The notes beneath the pieces were generated by a model that made no database searches, had not been told where the DNA came from, and saw only the letters and a program-made list of their open reading frames with translations. The position numbers and the translations under genes were made by a program. A stretch of 64,000 nt of DNA, from positions 62,001-126,000 of the forward strand of contig NZ_JBEPJZ010000001.1 of assembly GCF_040496035.1 (NCBI RefSeq), in the 5' to 3' direction. Within the stretch, counting starts at the first letter, position 1, and the number at the start of each line of letters is the position of its first letter. This document shows positions 16,105 through 24,412 of this stretch, one piece after another. Source of the stretch: Agromyces sp. SYSU T00194. GTDB taxonomy: Bacteria; Actinomycetota; Actinomycetes; Actinomycetales; Microbacteriaceae.

Positions 16105-18849
16105 TCACGTGGTCGCTGCGAGCCGCCAGACGCGGTCGCGCGAGAACGGCAGCTCGTGGGGCCTCGCGCCGATCGCCCGGCGGATCGCATTGCCCATCGC
16201 CGCCGCGACCGGGTTGTACGGGCTCTCGCTCATCGACTTCGCGCCGAACGGCCCGAGGTCGTCGCTCGTCGAGGCGAAGTACACCTCGGTGTCGGGCACG
16301 TCGGCCATCTGCGGTACGCGGTAGAGGCGGAAGACCGGCGTGGTGACGCGCCCCTCGTCGAGCATGACCTCCTCGTAGAGCGCCCCGCCGATCGCCTGGG
16401 CGACGCCGCCCTCGACCTGGCCGCGGCACTGCTCGGGGTTCATGACGGTGCCCGCGTCGGCCGCCTGGATCGACTGCAGGATGCGGACGGTGCCGGTGCG
16501 CACGTCGACCGCGACCCGGAACGCGTGCACGTTGTAGGCGAGCGAACGTCGTTCGCCGTACTCGGCGCCGCGCGCGAACGCACCCTCCGGCGAGCGGTGG
16601 TCGGCGGGCACGGCGGCGACGAGCTCGGCGAAGCCGACGCGGCGTCCCCCGGCGAGCGCCCCATCGCGGTCGAGCACGACCGCATCCGGCGCGCACCCCG
16701 CGATGCCCGCCGCCGCGACGGCCAGCACCTCGCGCAGCGCGAGCGCGGCGGCGTGCACCGCCTTGCCGGCCACGGTCGTGCCGGCCGACGCGAACGCGCC
16801 GGTGTCGTGGCTCGTGGCATCCGTGTCGGCCTGGTGGATCGCGATGCGGTCCGTGCCCGTGCCGAGGTCGGTCGCGACGATCTGCGCGTGCACGGTCGTG
16901 GTGCCGTTGCCGAACTCGCTGGTGCCGACGCCGAGGAGGTAGGTGCCGTCGGGGCGGAGCGTGACGGTCGTCTCCGCGATGTGCCCGCGCGGGGCCATGG
17001 TCGCGATCATCGCGGCGGCCATGCCCTCGCCGACGCGCCACTCGGGCCCCTCGGGTGCGGCGACGCCGTTGCCGCGCCGCAGCGCCTGCTCGGCGAGGTC
17101 GAGGCACTGGTCGATGCCGTAGCTGCCGTGCTGCAATTCGGCCTCGGGCTCGTCGTGCCAGGCGAAGGGCGGTTCGCCGTCGCGGATGACGTTGCGGCGG
17201 CGCAGCTCGAACGGGTCGATGCCGAGTTCGAGCGCCAGTTCGTCGAGCGCCGACTCGACGCCGAAGATCACCTGCCCGAGCCCGTATCCGCGGAACGCGC
17301 CCGACGGCGGGTTGTTCGTGTAGACCGCCTCGGCGTCGACGCGCTTGACCGGGCTGCGGTAGAGCGAGATCGACTCGGAGCAGGCGTGGAACAGCACGCC
17401 GCGGGAATGGTTGCCGTAGGCGCCGGTGTCGCTCAGCACGTCGACGTGCATGGCGGTGAGCAGGCCCTCGCGGCTCGCGCCGAGCCGCACCGAAACGCGC
17501 ATGGGGTGCCGCAGCGTCGTGCGCGTGAACTCCTCGGTGCGGGTGAGCTCCCAGCCGACCGGCCGCCCCAGCTCGAGCGCGGCGACCGCGACGAGGTCCT
17601 CGGTGAGCAGCTCCTGCTTGCCGCCGAATCCGCCGCCCACGCGGGCGGCGTGCACGCGCACGCGCTCCGCCGGCAGGTCGAGAATGCGTGCGAGTTCGGC
17701 GCGCACGAGGAACGGCACCTGCGTGCTGGAGCGCACCACGAGCCGGCCGTCGTCGTCGATCCAGGCGATGCTGCCGTGGGTCTCGAGCTGCGCGTGGCTC
17801 TGGCGCTGCGTCCGCCAGGTGCCCGAGACGGTGACCTCGGATGCCGCGAGCGCCGCCTCGACGTCGCCGCCGAAGCCCGCGTGCAGCGCCGCGATCACGT
17901 TGCGGTCGGCCTCGTCGACGCGGTCGTCGGGCGTGCGGCCGGGGTGGATCACCGGCGCGCCCGGTTCGCGTGCCGCATCCGGGTCGAAGACGGCGGGGAG
18001 TTCCTCGTACTCCACCTCGATCGCGCGGCACGCCTCCTCGGCCGCGGCGGCGGTCGTGGCGACGACTGCCGCGACCCGCTGGCCGACGAACCGCACGACG
18101 TCGTCGAGCATGCGGGTGTCGTCGGGGTCGTCGGTGCGGTGCTGGTGGCGTCCGGTCGAGAACCGCGTGCCGGGTACGTCCTCGTGGGTGAGCACGAGCT
18201 CGACGCCCTCGATCGCGCGGGCGGCCGCGGTGTCGATCGAGACGATGCGCGCGTGGGCGTGCGGCGACCCGAGCACGCGCAGGTGCAGCATGCCGGGCAC
18301 CGCGGCGTCGAACGTGAACGGCTCGGTGCCGGTGACCACGCGCCGGGCGGCCGGCGGGTGCGCCGACGTGCCGACCGCACCGGTCGAGCCCAGGTTGCGC
18401 GCACCGCCGCGCGCGCCCGCCGCGACGCCCGCGTGGATCGACTCGCGGATGCTCCGGTACCCCGTGCACCGGCAGAGGCTCCCCTTCATGCGACGGGGCA
18501 GGTCGTCGAGATCGTCCTCCCCGAGCGTCGAGGCGGTGACGATCATGCCGGCCGTGCAGAAGCCGCACTGGAAGCCGAAGTGCTCGACGAACGCCTCCTG
18601 CATGGGGTGCAGCGCGTCGGGCGTCCCGAGCCCGGCGACCGTGGTGACCTCGGCCCCCTCGGCCCGGTGCGCCGGCGTGATGCAGGAGTGCACGGGCACG
18701 CCGTCGACGAGCACCGCGCAGGCGCCGCAGTCGCCCGCGTCGCAGCCCTTCTTCACCTCGACGTGCGCGTGCTCGCGCAGGTAGGTGCGCAGGGACTGCC
18801 CCGCCCGGGGCTCGCCGTCCTCCGGGTGGCCGTTCACGATGGTCCTCAT
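16105..18849 (-). CDS. Xanthine dehydrogenase, fused 2Fe-2S and molybdopterin subunits
   Basis: 914 aa. Residues 1-150 are the iron-sulfur subunit: first cluster Cys36, Cys41, Cys44, Cys56; second cluster Cys95, Cys98, Cys126, Cys128 (GFQCGFC and LCRCTG). After a short linker (about 150-170), the rest is the molybdenum subunit with RVGGGFGGKQ, GAFRGYGLGQ, GVGTSEFGNGT and, near the end, FGAKSMSESPYNPVAAAMGNAIR, where the catalytic Glu is expected. In many bacteria these are two genes (xdhC/A and xdhB types). The ATG overlaps the stop of the FAD-subunit gene (ATGA). It should oxidise hypoxanthine and xanthine to urate, consistent with its position before uricase. Confidence 0.93.
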   Translation of the reverse strand: MRTIVNGHPEDGEPRAGQSLRTYLREHAHVEVKKGCDAGDCGACAVLVDGVPVHSCITPAHRAEGAEVTTVAGLGTPDALHPMQEAFVEHFGFQCGFCTAGMIVTASTLGEDDLDDLPRRMKGSLCRCTGYRSIRESIHAGVAAGARGGARNLGSTGAVGTSAHPPAARRVVTGTEPFTFDAAVPGMLHLRVLGSPHAHARIVSIDTAAARAIEGVELVLTHEDVPGTRFSTGRHQHRTDDPDDTRMLDDVVRFVGQRVAAVVATTAAAAEEACRAIEVEYEELPAVFDPDAAREPGAPVIHPGRTPDDRVDEADRNVIAALHAGFGGDVEAALAASEVTVSGTWRTQRQSHAQLETHGSIAWIDDDGRLVVRSSTQVPFLVRAELARILDLPAERVRVHAARVGGGFGGKQELLTEDLVAVAALELGRPVGWELTRTEEFTRTTLRHPMRVSVRLGASREGLLTAMHVDVLSDTGAYGNHSRGVLFHACSESISLYRSPVKRVDAEAVYTNNPPSGAFRGYGLGQVIFGVESALDELALELGIDPFELRRRNVIRDGEPPFAWHDEPEAELQHGSYGIDQCLDLAEQALRRGNGVAAPEGPEWRVGEGMAAAMIATMAPRGHIAETTVTLRPDGTYLLGVGTSEFGNGTTTVHAQIVATDLGTGTDRIAIHQADTDATSHDTGAFASAGTTVAGKAVHAAALALREVLAVAAAGIAGCAPDAVVLDRDGALAGGRRVGFAELVAAVPADHRSPEGAFARGAEYGERRSLAYNVHAFRVAVDVRTGTVRILQSIQAADAGTVMNPEQCRGQVEGGVAQAIGGALYEEVMLDEGRVTTPVFRLYRVPQMADVPDTEVYFASTSDDLGPFGAKSMSESPYNPVAAAMGNAIRRAIGARPHELPFSRDRVWRLAATT

Positions 18850-19649
18850 GCGGCCAGCTCCTCGCGCACGTCCTCCAGCAGGGCGACGCTCACGGCGCGA
18901 CGCCAGTCCGCCGTGCCCAGCGGGTCGGTGTAGTACCCGGGTGCGTCCTCGACCGCGCGGCGCAGCGTGGTCGCGTCCGGGATGCGATCGAAGCGCAGCA
19001 CCGTCGGGCGCTCGGTGGCGGCGGTGATCGCGAAGGTCGCACGGCCGTCGTCGTCGACGCGGCCGGTGAGCACGGCGCCCGAGCGTCCCAGCTCGGCGAG
19101 CGCGATCTTGCGGAACGCCGTGCGGGCGGCCAGCGCGTGCGCGGGCAGGTCGATCGCACGCAGCACCTCGCCCGCGCCGAGGTCGTTCGTGCCGTTGCCG
19201 GTCACGAGGTCGGCGACCGGCCGCCGCAGTTCGCCGCCGTCGGGCGCCCAGACCACGGCCTCGCCGTCGAGCGTGACCGCGAGCGACACCATGCCGGCCG
19301 CGGCGAACGACCGGCAGACGTTGCCGCCGACGGTCGCGGCGTTCCAGATCTTGAACGACGCCAGCAGCGCCGACGCGCACTGGAACACGAGCGGATGCGA
19401 CGGGTACGGCGCCCATGCGGGGTGCGCGACGAGCTCGGCGATGGTGCACGTCGCGCCGATCCGCAACCCGCCGTCGACCTCCTCGAGCGGCGCCCAGCCC
19501 ATCGTCGTGAGGTCGACGAGCCCGGTGGTGCCCACCTGCGGCTCGGAGTACAGCCAGGTGCCGCCGGCGACGAACCGCTCACCCGGCGCGAGCGCGAGGT
19601 CGTCGCGGGTGGTGGCGCGGCGGTAGGCGCGCACGGTCTCGAGGTCCAT
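18846..19649 (-). CDS. Xanthine dehydrogenase FAD-binding subunit
   Basis: 267 aa, CoxM/XdhB-type FAD subunit passing electrons from the iron-sulfur clusters to NAD. RFVAGGTWLYSEPQ and the FAD-pocket motif NAATVGGNVCRSF are present, with AFRKIALAELGRSGAVL in the C-terminal domain. Slightly shorter than usual (about 280-290). Start ATG 19647-19649 is 11 bases after the XdhC stop; its stop overlaps the next gene by ATGA. It is the middle gene of the XdhC-FAD-Mo unit. Confidence 0.92.
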   Translation of the reverse strand: MDLETVRAYRRATTRDDLALAPGERFVAGGTWLYSEPQVGTTGLVDLTTMGWAPLEEVDGGLRIGATCTIAELVAHPAWAPYPSHPLVFQCASALLASFKIWNAATVGGNVCRSFAAAGMVSLAVTLDGEAVVWAPDGGELRRPVADLVTGNGTNDLGAGEVLRAIDLPAHALAARTAFRKIALAELGRSGAVLTGRVDDDGRATFAITAATERPTVLRFDRIPDATTLRRAVEDAPGYYTDPLGTADWRRAVSVALLEDVREELAA

Positions 19650-19659
19650 CGGCGCCGCC

Positions 19660-20844
19660 TCAGTGCGCGGGACGGCCGGCGTGCACGACCGTCGAGGGCG
19701 TCGGTGCGGGGGCATCGTCGCCCTCGCGGGTGGTGCAGTGGATCGGGCCGCGCACGTCGCGCAGCGGCAGCCCCGAGGCGCCGGTACGTGCGGCGACGAC
19801 CTCGGCGAGGATCGACACGGCGGTCTCGGCGGGCGTCGCCGCCCCGAGGTCGAGGCCGATCGGCGAGTGCAGGCGGGCGAGCGCGGCGTCGTCGACGCCC
19901 GCCTCGCGCAGCAGCCGCAGCCGCTCGTCGTGGGTGCGGCGCGAGCCGAGCGCACCGACGAACGCGATCGGGAGCCGCAGCGCTGCGGCGAGCACGGGCA
20001 CGTCGGTGCGCGCGTCGTGCCCGAGCACGCACACGACGGTGCGCGGGTCCGTCGCGGTCGCCGCGAGGTGCTCGACGGGCCGCGCGACGACGACCTCGTC
20101 GGCGTGCGGGAACCGCTCGGGCGCGGCGAAGACGGGTCGCGGATCGCAGACGGTCACGCGGTAGCCGAGCGGGCGCGCGGCGGCGGCGAGCGCGTCGCCG
20201 AATGCGACGGCGCCGTAGACGAGCAGTCGGGGCGGGGCGAGGCGGCTCTCGACGAACAGCCGCAGCACGGCCTCGTCGCACTCGACCTCGACGGGCCCGG
20301 TGCGGCCGGTCGCGACCGTCCGGTCGACCTCGGCGCGCAGGCGCTCGGCGCGGAGCGAGCGGATGCCGGCGGCGACCAGGTCCGCATCGGTGATCGCCGC
20401 GGCCGGCACGCCCGCCGGGAGCACGCGGCCGATGAGCGGCGGCGGCCCCGCGACCACGACGGCGACGCCCGCGTCGGAGCCCGCCAGCGCGGCGTGGAAC
20501 GGCCCCGCCGCGGCATCCGCCCCCGAGTGCCGCCCCGGGAACGGCTGCACGAACACGTCGAGCTCGCCGCCGCAGCTGAGGCCGACCGCGAACGCGGTCT
20601 CGTCGTCGATGCCGAAGCGCTCGGTGCGCGCGACGCCGTCCTCGAGGGCGAGGCCGCACAGCTCGAACACGGCGCCCTCGACGCAGCCGCCCGACACGCT
20701 GCCCGCGACCCGGCCGTGCGCGTCGACCAGCATCGACGTGCCCACCGGCAGCGGCGCGGAGCCCGTGATCGCGGTCACCGTCGCGAGCGCGAACGACTCC
20801 CCGCGGCCGAGACGGGCCACGACGTCCTGCGCCAGTTCGAGCAT
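19660..20844 (-). CDS. xdhC: XdhC/CoxI-family molybdenum cofactor insertion protein
   Basis: 394 aa chaperone that binds and delivers sulfurated Mo cofactor to xanthine dehydrogenase. The N-terminal XdhC_CoxI domain shows ATVTAITGSAPLPVGTSM, GSVSGGCVEGAVF and LSCGGELDVFVQPFP. The C-terminal Rossmann domain begins near LLVYGAVAFGDAL and contains VVCVLGHDARTDVPVL and VGALGSRRTHDERLRLLREAG. It is the first gene of the leftward xanthine/urate operon, divergent from allantoinase across a 180-base region. No strong Shine-Dalgarno sequence is visible at ATG 20844. Confidence 0.93.
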   Translation of the reverse strand: MLELAQDVVARLGRGESFALATVTAITGSAPLPVGTSMLVDAHGRVAGSVSGGCVEGAVFELCGLALEDGVARTERFGIDDETAFAVGLSCGGELDVFVQPFPGRHSGADAAAGPFHAALAGSDAGVAVVVAGPPPLIGRVLPAGVPAAAITDADLVAAGIRSLRAERLRAEVDRTVATGRTGPVEVECDEAVLRLFVESRLAPPRLLVYGAVAFGDALAAAARPLGYRVTVCDPRPVFAAPERFPHADEVVVARPVEHLAATATDPRTVVCVLGHDARTDVPVLAAALRLPIAFVGALGSRRTHDERLRLLREAGVDDAALARLHSPIGLDLGAATPAETAVSILAEVVAARTGASGLPLRDVRGPIHCTTREGDDAPAPTPSTVVHAGRPAH

Positions 20845-21024
20845 CGATACCTCACTTCGCAAACGGGTGCGGATCACGTCCGTACGATCGGGTGATCCTA
20901 TGCGCGACGCGTTAACCCGGTGTTTCGATCCTGCCCCCATCCGGCGCCGAGCGCACGGGACCTTCGCCGCATGCACGCAACCGGCGCGAAATGCGACGCT
21001 GTTAACGTCAGCCGTGGAGGAACC
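20845..21024. promoter_or_regulatory. Divergent xdhC/allB control region with two GTTAAC sites
   Basis: The 180-base gap between the xanthine/urate operon and the allantoinase unit holds GTTAAC at 20911-20916 and 21001-21006, exactly 90 bases apart, each preceded by a GCGACGC-like heptamer. Read on the minus strand, 20911-20926 is GAAAC-N6-TTAAC, which resembles part of an actinobacterial GlnR box (half sites gTnAC and GaAAC spaced by six). A GTGGAGG ribosome-binding site serves allB. The GlnR reading is tentative. Confidence 0.4.
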
Positions 21025-22392
21025 ATGCCCGATACCCCGCTCCACGACCTCGTCGTGCGCGCCGATGCCGCGCTCGTCGACGGCCGCCTCGCCCCTGCCG
21101 AGATCGGCGTCGACGACGGCGTGATCACCGCCGTCGCCGCCGCCGGCAGCGGCCTGCGCGGCCGCGAGACCGCACGGGTCGACGGCGGCCGCGTGCTGCT
21201 GCCGGGCGTCGTCGACGCCCACGTGCACGTGAACGAGCCCGGCCGCACCGAGTGGGAGGGCTTCGCGACCGCGACCCGCGCCGCCGCGGCCGGCGGGGTC
21301 ACGACGATCCTCGACATGCCGCTCAACAGCATCCCGCCGACGATCGACCCCGGCGCACTGCGCGTGAAGCGCGAGGCGGCGGGCCGCGCGGCACACGTCG
21401 ACGTCGGGTTCTGGGGCGGCGCGGTGCCCGGCAACCTCGGCGCGGGGGCGCTCCGCGCCCTCCACGACGCCGGCGTCTTCGGCTTCAAGGCGTTCCTGTC
21501 GCCGTCGGGCGTCGACGAGTTCCCGCCGCTCGACGCCGCGGGCCTCGACGCCGCGCTCGACGAGCTCGCCGCGTTCGACGGCCTGCTCATCGTGCACGCG
21601 GAGGACCCGGACGTGCTCGACGCGCACGCGAACGACGGCGGGCCGAGTCCGCGCCGGTTCGCCGAGTCCCGGCCGCCGCAGGCCGAGCTCGACGCGGTGC
21701 GCCGGGTCATCGCGGGCATCCGTCGCACCGGGGGCCGCGCGCACATCCTGCACGTGTCGTCGGCCGCGGTGCTGCCGCTCGTCGCCGAGGCCAAGGCCGA
21801 GGGGCTGCGCCTGACCGCCGAGACCTGCCCGCACTACCTGACGCTCGACCTCGAGCACATCCCCGACGGCGCGACGGCGTTCAAGTGCTGCCCGCCCATC
21901 CGCGACGAGGGCAACCGCGACCTGCTCTGGCAGGGGCTCGTCGACGGCACGCTCGACTGCGTCGTCTCCGACCACTCCCCTGCGACCGCCGACCTGAAGC
22001 TCGGCTTCGACGGCGACTTCGGTCGCGCCTGGGGCGGCATCTCCGGGCTCCAGCTCTCGCTCGCGAACGTCTGGACCGACGCGCGCCGCCGCGGCATCGG
22101 GCTGGAGCTCGTGCTCGACCGGATGTCGCGCGCCACTGCCGACCTGGCCGGCCTGCCGCACAAGGGGCGCATCGCCGTCGGCGCCGACGCCGACCTGGTC
22201 GCCTTCGACCCCGACGCGGCGTTCACCGTCGAGGCGGCCGCGCTGCGGCACCGCAACCCGGTCTCCGCCTACGACGGCAGGACGCTCACGGGCGTGGCCG
22301 ACGCGGTGTGGCTGCGCGGCACGCCGATCCACCCCGACGGTCCGCCCACCGGGCACCTGATCGACCGTCCCGCCGAAGGGAGCACCCGATGA
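21025..22392 (+). CDS. allB: Allantoinase
   Basis: 455 aa binuclear-zinc cyclic amidohydrolase opening allantoin to allantoate. Metal ligands: His66 and His68 in DAHVHVNEPGR, the carboxylated Lys155 in GFKAFLSPSG, and the His residues of HILHVSS and AETCPHYL. The catalytic Asp lies in VVSDHSPA, followed by WGGISGLQLSL, typical for allantoinase rather than dihydroorotase or hydantoinase. Length matches. GTGGAGG lies seven bases before the ATG. The stop overlaps the guanine deaminase start (ATGA). Confidence 0.95.
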   Translation: MPDTPLHDLVVRADAALVDGRLAPAEIGVDDGVITAVAAAGSGLRGRETARVDGGRVLLPGVVDAHVHVNEPGRTEWEGFATATRAAAAGGVTTILDMPLNSIPPTIDPGALRVKREAAGRAAHVDVGFWGGAVPGNLGAGALRALHDAGVFGFKAFLSPSGVDEFPPLDAAGLDAALDELAAFDGLLIVHAEDPDVLDAHANDGGPSPRRFAESRPPQAELDAVRRVIAGIRRTGGRAHILHVSSAAVLPLVAEAKAEGLRLTAETCPHYLTLDLEHIPDGATAFKCCPPIRDEGNRDLLWQGLVDGTLDCVVSDHSPATADLKLGFDGDFGRAWGGISGLQLSLANVWTDARRRGIGLELVLDRMSRATADLAGLPHKGRIAVGADADLVAFDPDAAFTVEAAALRHRNPVSAYDGRTLTGVADAVWLRGTPIHPDGPPTGHLIDRPAEGSTR

Positions 22393-22904
22393 CCCACGAC
22401 GCACCGAGCCCTGCGCCGGCCTCCGCCGAACCAGGCCGCGACGACCGCTACTGGCTCGAGCAGGCCGTCGAGCTGGCCGTCGAGAACGTCGGCGACGGCG
22501 GCGGACCCTTCGGCGCCGTCGTCGTGCGCGACGGCCGGCTCCTCGCCGCGGGCGGCAACCGCGTGACCCGCGACCTGGACCCCACGGCGCACGCCGAGGT
22601 GTGCGTCATCCGCGAGGCGTGCCGCAGCATCGGCGACTTCTCGCTGGCCGGCGCCACGCTCTACTCGTCGTGCGAGCCGTGCCCGCTGTGCCTGGCCGCG
22701 GCGCTCTGGGCCCGTGTCGACCGGGTGGTGTACGCGGCCGACCGCGACGACGCCGCCGACGGCGGGTTCGACGACCGGGAGTTCTACGAGCTCTTCGCGC
22801 GCGACCGCGCCACCTGGGACACGCCCGTCGAGCAGCTCCGCACGGACGGCGCGACGACTCCGTTCGACGCCTGGCACGGCAAGGACGACCGCACCGACTA
22901 CTAG
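22389..22904 (+). CDS. Guanine deaminase-like nucleoside deaminase
   Basis: 171 aa cytidine/deoxycytidylate deaminase-fold zinc enzyme. GGPFGAVVVRDG, the catalytic HAEVCVIREAC and the zinc motif SSCEPCPLCLAA are intact. The C-terminal FDDREFYELFAR region is typical of GuaD-type guanine deaminases. It probably converts guanine to xanthine, the substrate of xanthine dehydrogenase encoded in the divergent operon. It is coupled to allantoinase by ATGA. A role as tRNA adenosine deaminase (TadA) is less likely because of the context and the C-terminal region. Confidence 0.88.
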   Translation: MTHDAPSPAPASAEPGRDDRYWLEQAVELAVENVGDGGGPFGAVVVRDGRLLAAGGNRVTRDLDPTAHAEVCVIREACRSIGDFSLAGATLYSSCEPCPLCLAAALWARVDRVVYAADRDDAADGGFDDREFYELFARDRATWDTPVEQLRTDGATTPFDAWHGKDDRTDY

Positions 22905-22941
22905 CGCCCGTCGCGCCTGGCTGCCTGCTCGCCCACCGCGC

Positions 22942-23280
22942 CTAGCTGCCGCGGTACGTGGAGTACGCGAACGGGCTGAGCAGCAGCGGGATGTGGAAGT
23001 GCTGCGCGGGGTCGTCGAGCAGGAAGTCGATCGCGACCTCGGCGTAGAAGGTCGGCCGGTCGCCGAAGTACGCGGCCGTGTCGAAGACCACGCGGTAGCG
23101 CCCGGCGGGCAGCTGCTCGGGCCCGAGCGTGCCGACCCGCCCGTCGGCGTCGGTGATGCCGGTGCCCACCGTGCGCCAGCCGACGGCATCGGATGCCTCG
23201 AGCCGCACCCCGACCCCGGGCGCCGGGCGCCCGGTGGTGGCGTCGAGCACGTGCGAGGTGACGTGGCTGCGGCCGGTCAT
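22942..23280 (-). CDS. uraH: 5-Hydroxyisourate hydrolase (transthyretin-like)
   Basis: 112 aa, standard length. It carries the family's N-terminal SHVLDATTGRPAPGV and C-terminal YSTYRGS (the YRGS signature). It hydrolyses the uricase product 5-hydroxyisourate to OHCU. The ATG overlaps the stop of uraD (ATGA), so uraD-uraH form a two-gene unit transcribed leftwards. Convergent with the guanine deaminase gene, 37 bases apart. Confidence 0.96.
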   Translation of the reverse strand: MTGRSHVTSHVLDATTGRPAPGVGVRLEASDAVGWRTVGTGITDADGRVGTLGPEQLPAGRYRVVFDTAAYFGDRPTFYAEVAIDFLLDDPAQHFHIPLLLSPFAYSTYRGS

Positions 23281-23789
23281 GCCGCCGCTCCGATCGGTGC
23301 CGACGCGCCGCCGTAGAGCTGCTCGAGCCGCAGCAGCGCGATCTGGGCGAGCTGGTCGGCCACCGTCTCGAGCTCGCTCGCGTCGTCGAGTTCCAGACGT
23401 CGCCGCAGCTCGGACAGGATCTCGGCCCGGCTGCGGCCGGCGGCGCGGATGAGGAAGACGCGGCCGAACCGCTCCTCGTAGGCCCGGTTGCCGTCGGCGA
23501 TGGCGCGGGCCAGGTCCTCGTCCGATGCGTCGGCCGACGCCTGCTCGGCGCGCGAGAACGACTGGGCCGCCCCCTCGCCGGTCGGCCGCTCGCCGATGCG
23601 GGGGTGGCTCGCGAGCGCCTCGTCGACCTCGGCGGCGTCGAGCCGGGCGGCCGATGCGGACGCGGCGGTGCGCAGGGCGTCGAACGAGTCGTACGGGGCG
23701 CCGGCGGCCACGTCGTCGACGAACCGGGCGACGTGCAGGCACGCGGCGAGGTCGGCGCGGAAGGCGTCGGGCGCGGGCGTCTCGGGCAT
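23277..23789 (-). CDS. uraD: OHCU decarboxylase
   Basis: 170 aa. It makes S-allantoin by decarboxylating 2-oxo-4-hydroxy-4-carboxy-5-ureidoimidazoline. Family marks: ARFVDDVAAGAPYDSF, LASHPRIGER with the catalytic His, SRAEQASAD, and NRAYEERFGRVFLIRAAGRSR. I use ATG 23787-23789 instead of an upstream in-frame GTG because TACAGT lies seven bases before that ATG, as in a leaderless transcript, and the GTG falls inside that box. Stop overlaps uraH. Divergent from mocA with only 16 bases between starts. Confidence 0.94.
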   Translation of the reverse strand: MPETPAPDAFRADLAACLHVARFVDDVAAGAPYDSFDALRTAASASAARLDAAEVDEALASHPRIGERPTGEGAAQSFSRAEQASADASDEDLARAIADGNRAYEERFGRVFLIRAAGRSRAEILSELRRRLELDDASELETVADQLAQIALLRLEQLYGGASAPIGAAA

Positions 23790-23796
23790 GTGGTCC

Positions 23797-23802
23797 ACTG
23801 TA
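23797..23802 (-). promoter_or_regulatory. -10 box TACAGT, leaderless promoter of uraD
   Basis: TACAGT on the minus strand ends seven bases before ATG 23789. It sits within the 16 bases separating the divergent uraD and mocA starts. Confidence 0.5.
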
Positions 23803-23805
23803 GTG

Positions 23806-24381
23806 ATGACCGGTCAGGTGCTCGGCGTGGTGCTCGCCGCGGGGGCCGGCGCCCGCATGGGCCGCCCGAAGGCGCTGGTGCGCGAACCCGACGGCACGCC
23901 GTGGGTGGAGCTGGCGGTGCGGATGCTGCGCGAGGCCGGCTGCGCGTCGGTGCTCGTCGTGCTCGGGGCCGAGGCGGATGCCGCGCGCGAACTGGTGCCG
24001 GAGGGCGCCCGGGTCGCGGAGCATCCGGGCTGGCGCGACGGCCTGGGCTCGACCGTGCGCCGTGCGCTCGAGGTCGCGGCCGACGCCCCGGCCGACGCCG
24101 TGCTGCTCACGCTCGTCGACCTGCCGGGCCTGCCCGCGAGCGTCGCGCGGCGGGTGCTCGCCGCCGCGCCGGACGACCTGCGCGCGTCACTGGCCCGTGC
24201 GGTCTTCGGCGGCCGGCCCGGCCATCCGGTGCTCGTCGGACGCGACCACTGGGCGCGGCTCGCCGAGACGCTGCACGGCGACGCGGGCGCGAGCGCCTAC
24301 CTGCGCGCCCACGACGCGCGCGCGGTCGAGTGCGGCGACCTCGCCGGCGGCGAGGACCGCGACCGGCCCGGGCCGGGCTGA
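23806..24381 (+). CDS. mocA: MocA-type molybdenum cofactor nucleotidyltransferase
   Basis: 191 aa, MobA-like NTP transferase. GVVLAAGAGARMGRPKAL is the nucleotide-binding signature, and LLTLVDLPGLPASVARR holds the metal-binding Asp. It probably attaches CMP (MocA) to molybdopterin for molybdoenzyme maturation, which fits the nearby xanthine dehydrogenase and XdhC. A GMP-transferring MobA role is less likely. No Shine-Dalgarno sequence precedes ATG 23806, so translation may be leaderless. Confidence 0.85.
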   Translation: MTGQVLGVVLAAGAGARMGRPKALVREPDGTPWVELAVRMLREAGCASVLVVLGAEADAARELVPEGARVAEHPGWRDGLGSTVRRALEVAADAPADAVLLTLVDLPGLPASVARRVLAAAPDDLRASLARAVFGGRPGHPVLVGRDHWARLAETLHGDAGASAYLRAHDARAVECGDLAGGEDRDRPGPG

Positions 24382-24412
24382 GCGGCGGGCGTGGGCGGAT
24401 GCGCCGCCCGGC

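Noticed and set aside
16156..18933. Long plus-strand frame opposite xanthine dehydrogenase
   Set aside because: The minus strand encodes all eight iron-sulfur cysteines and Mo-site motifs; the plus-strand translation has no family features.
23789..23798. Upstream GTG as start of uraD
   Set aside because: The GTG falls inside the TACAGT -10 box and would add only three residues; the ATG at 23787-23789 fits a leaderless start better.
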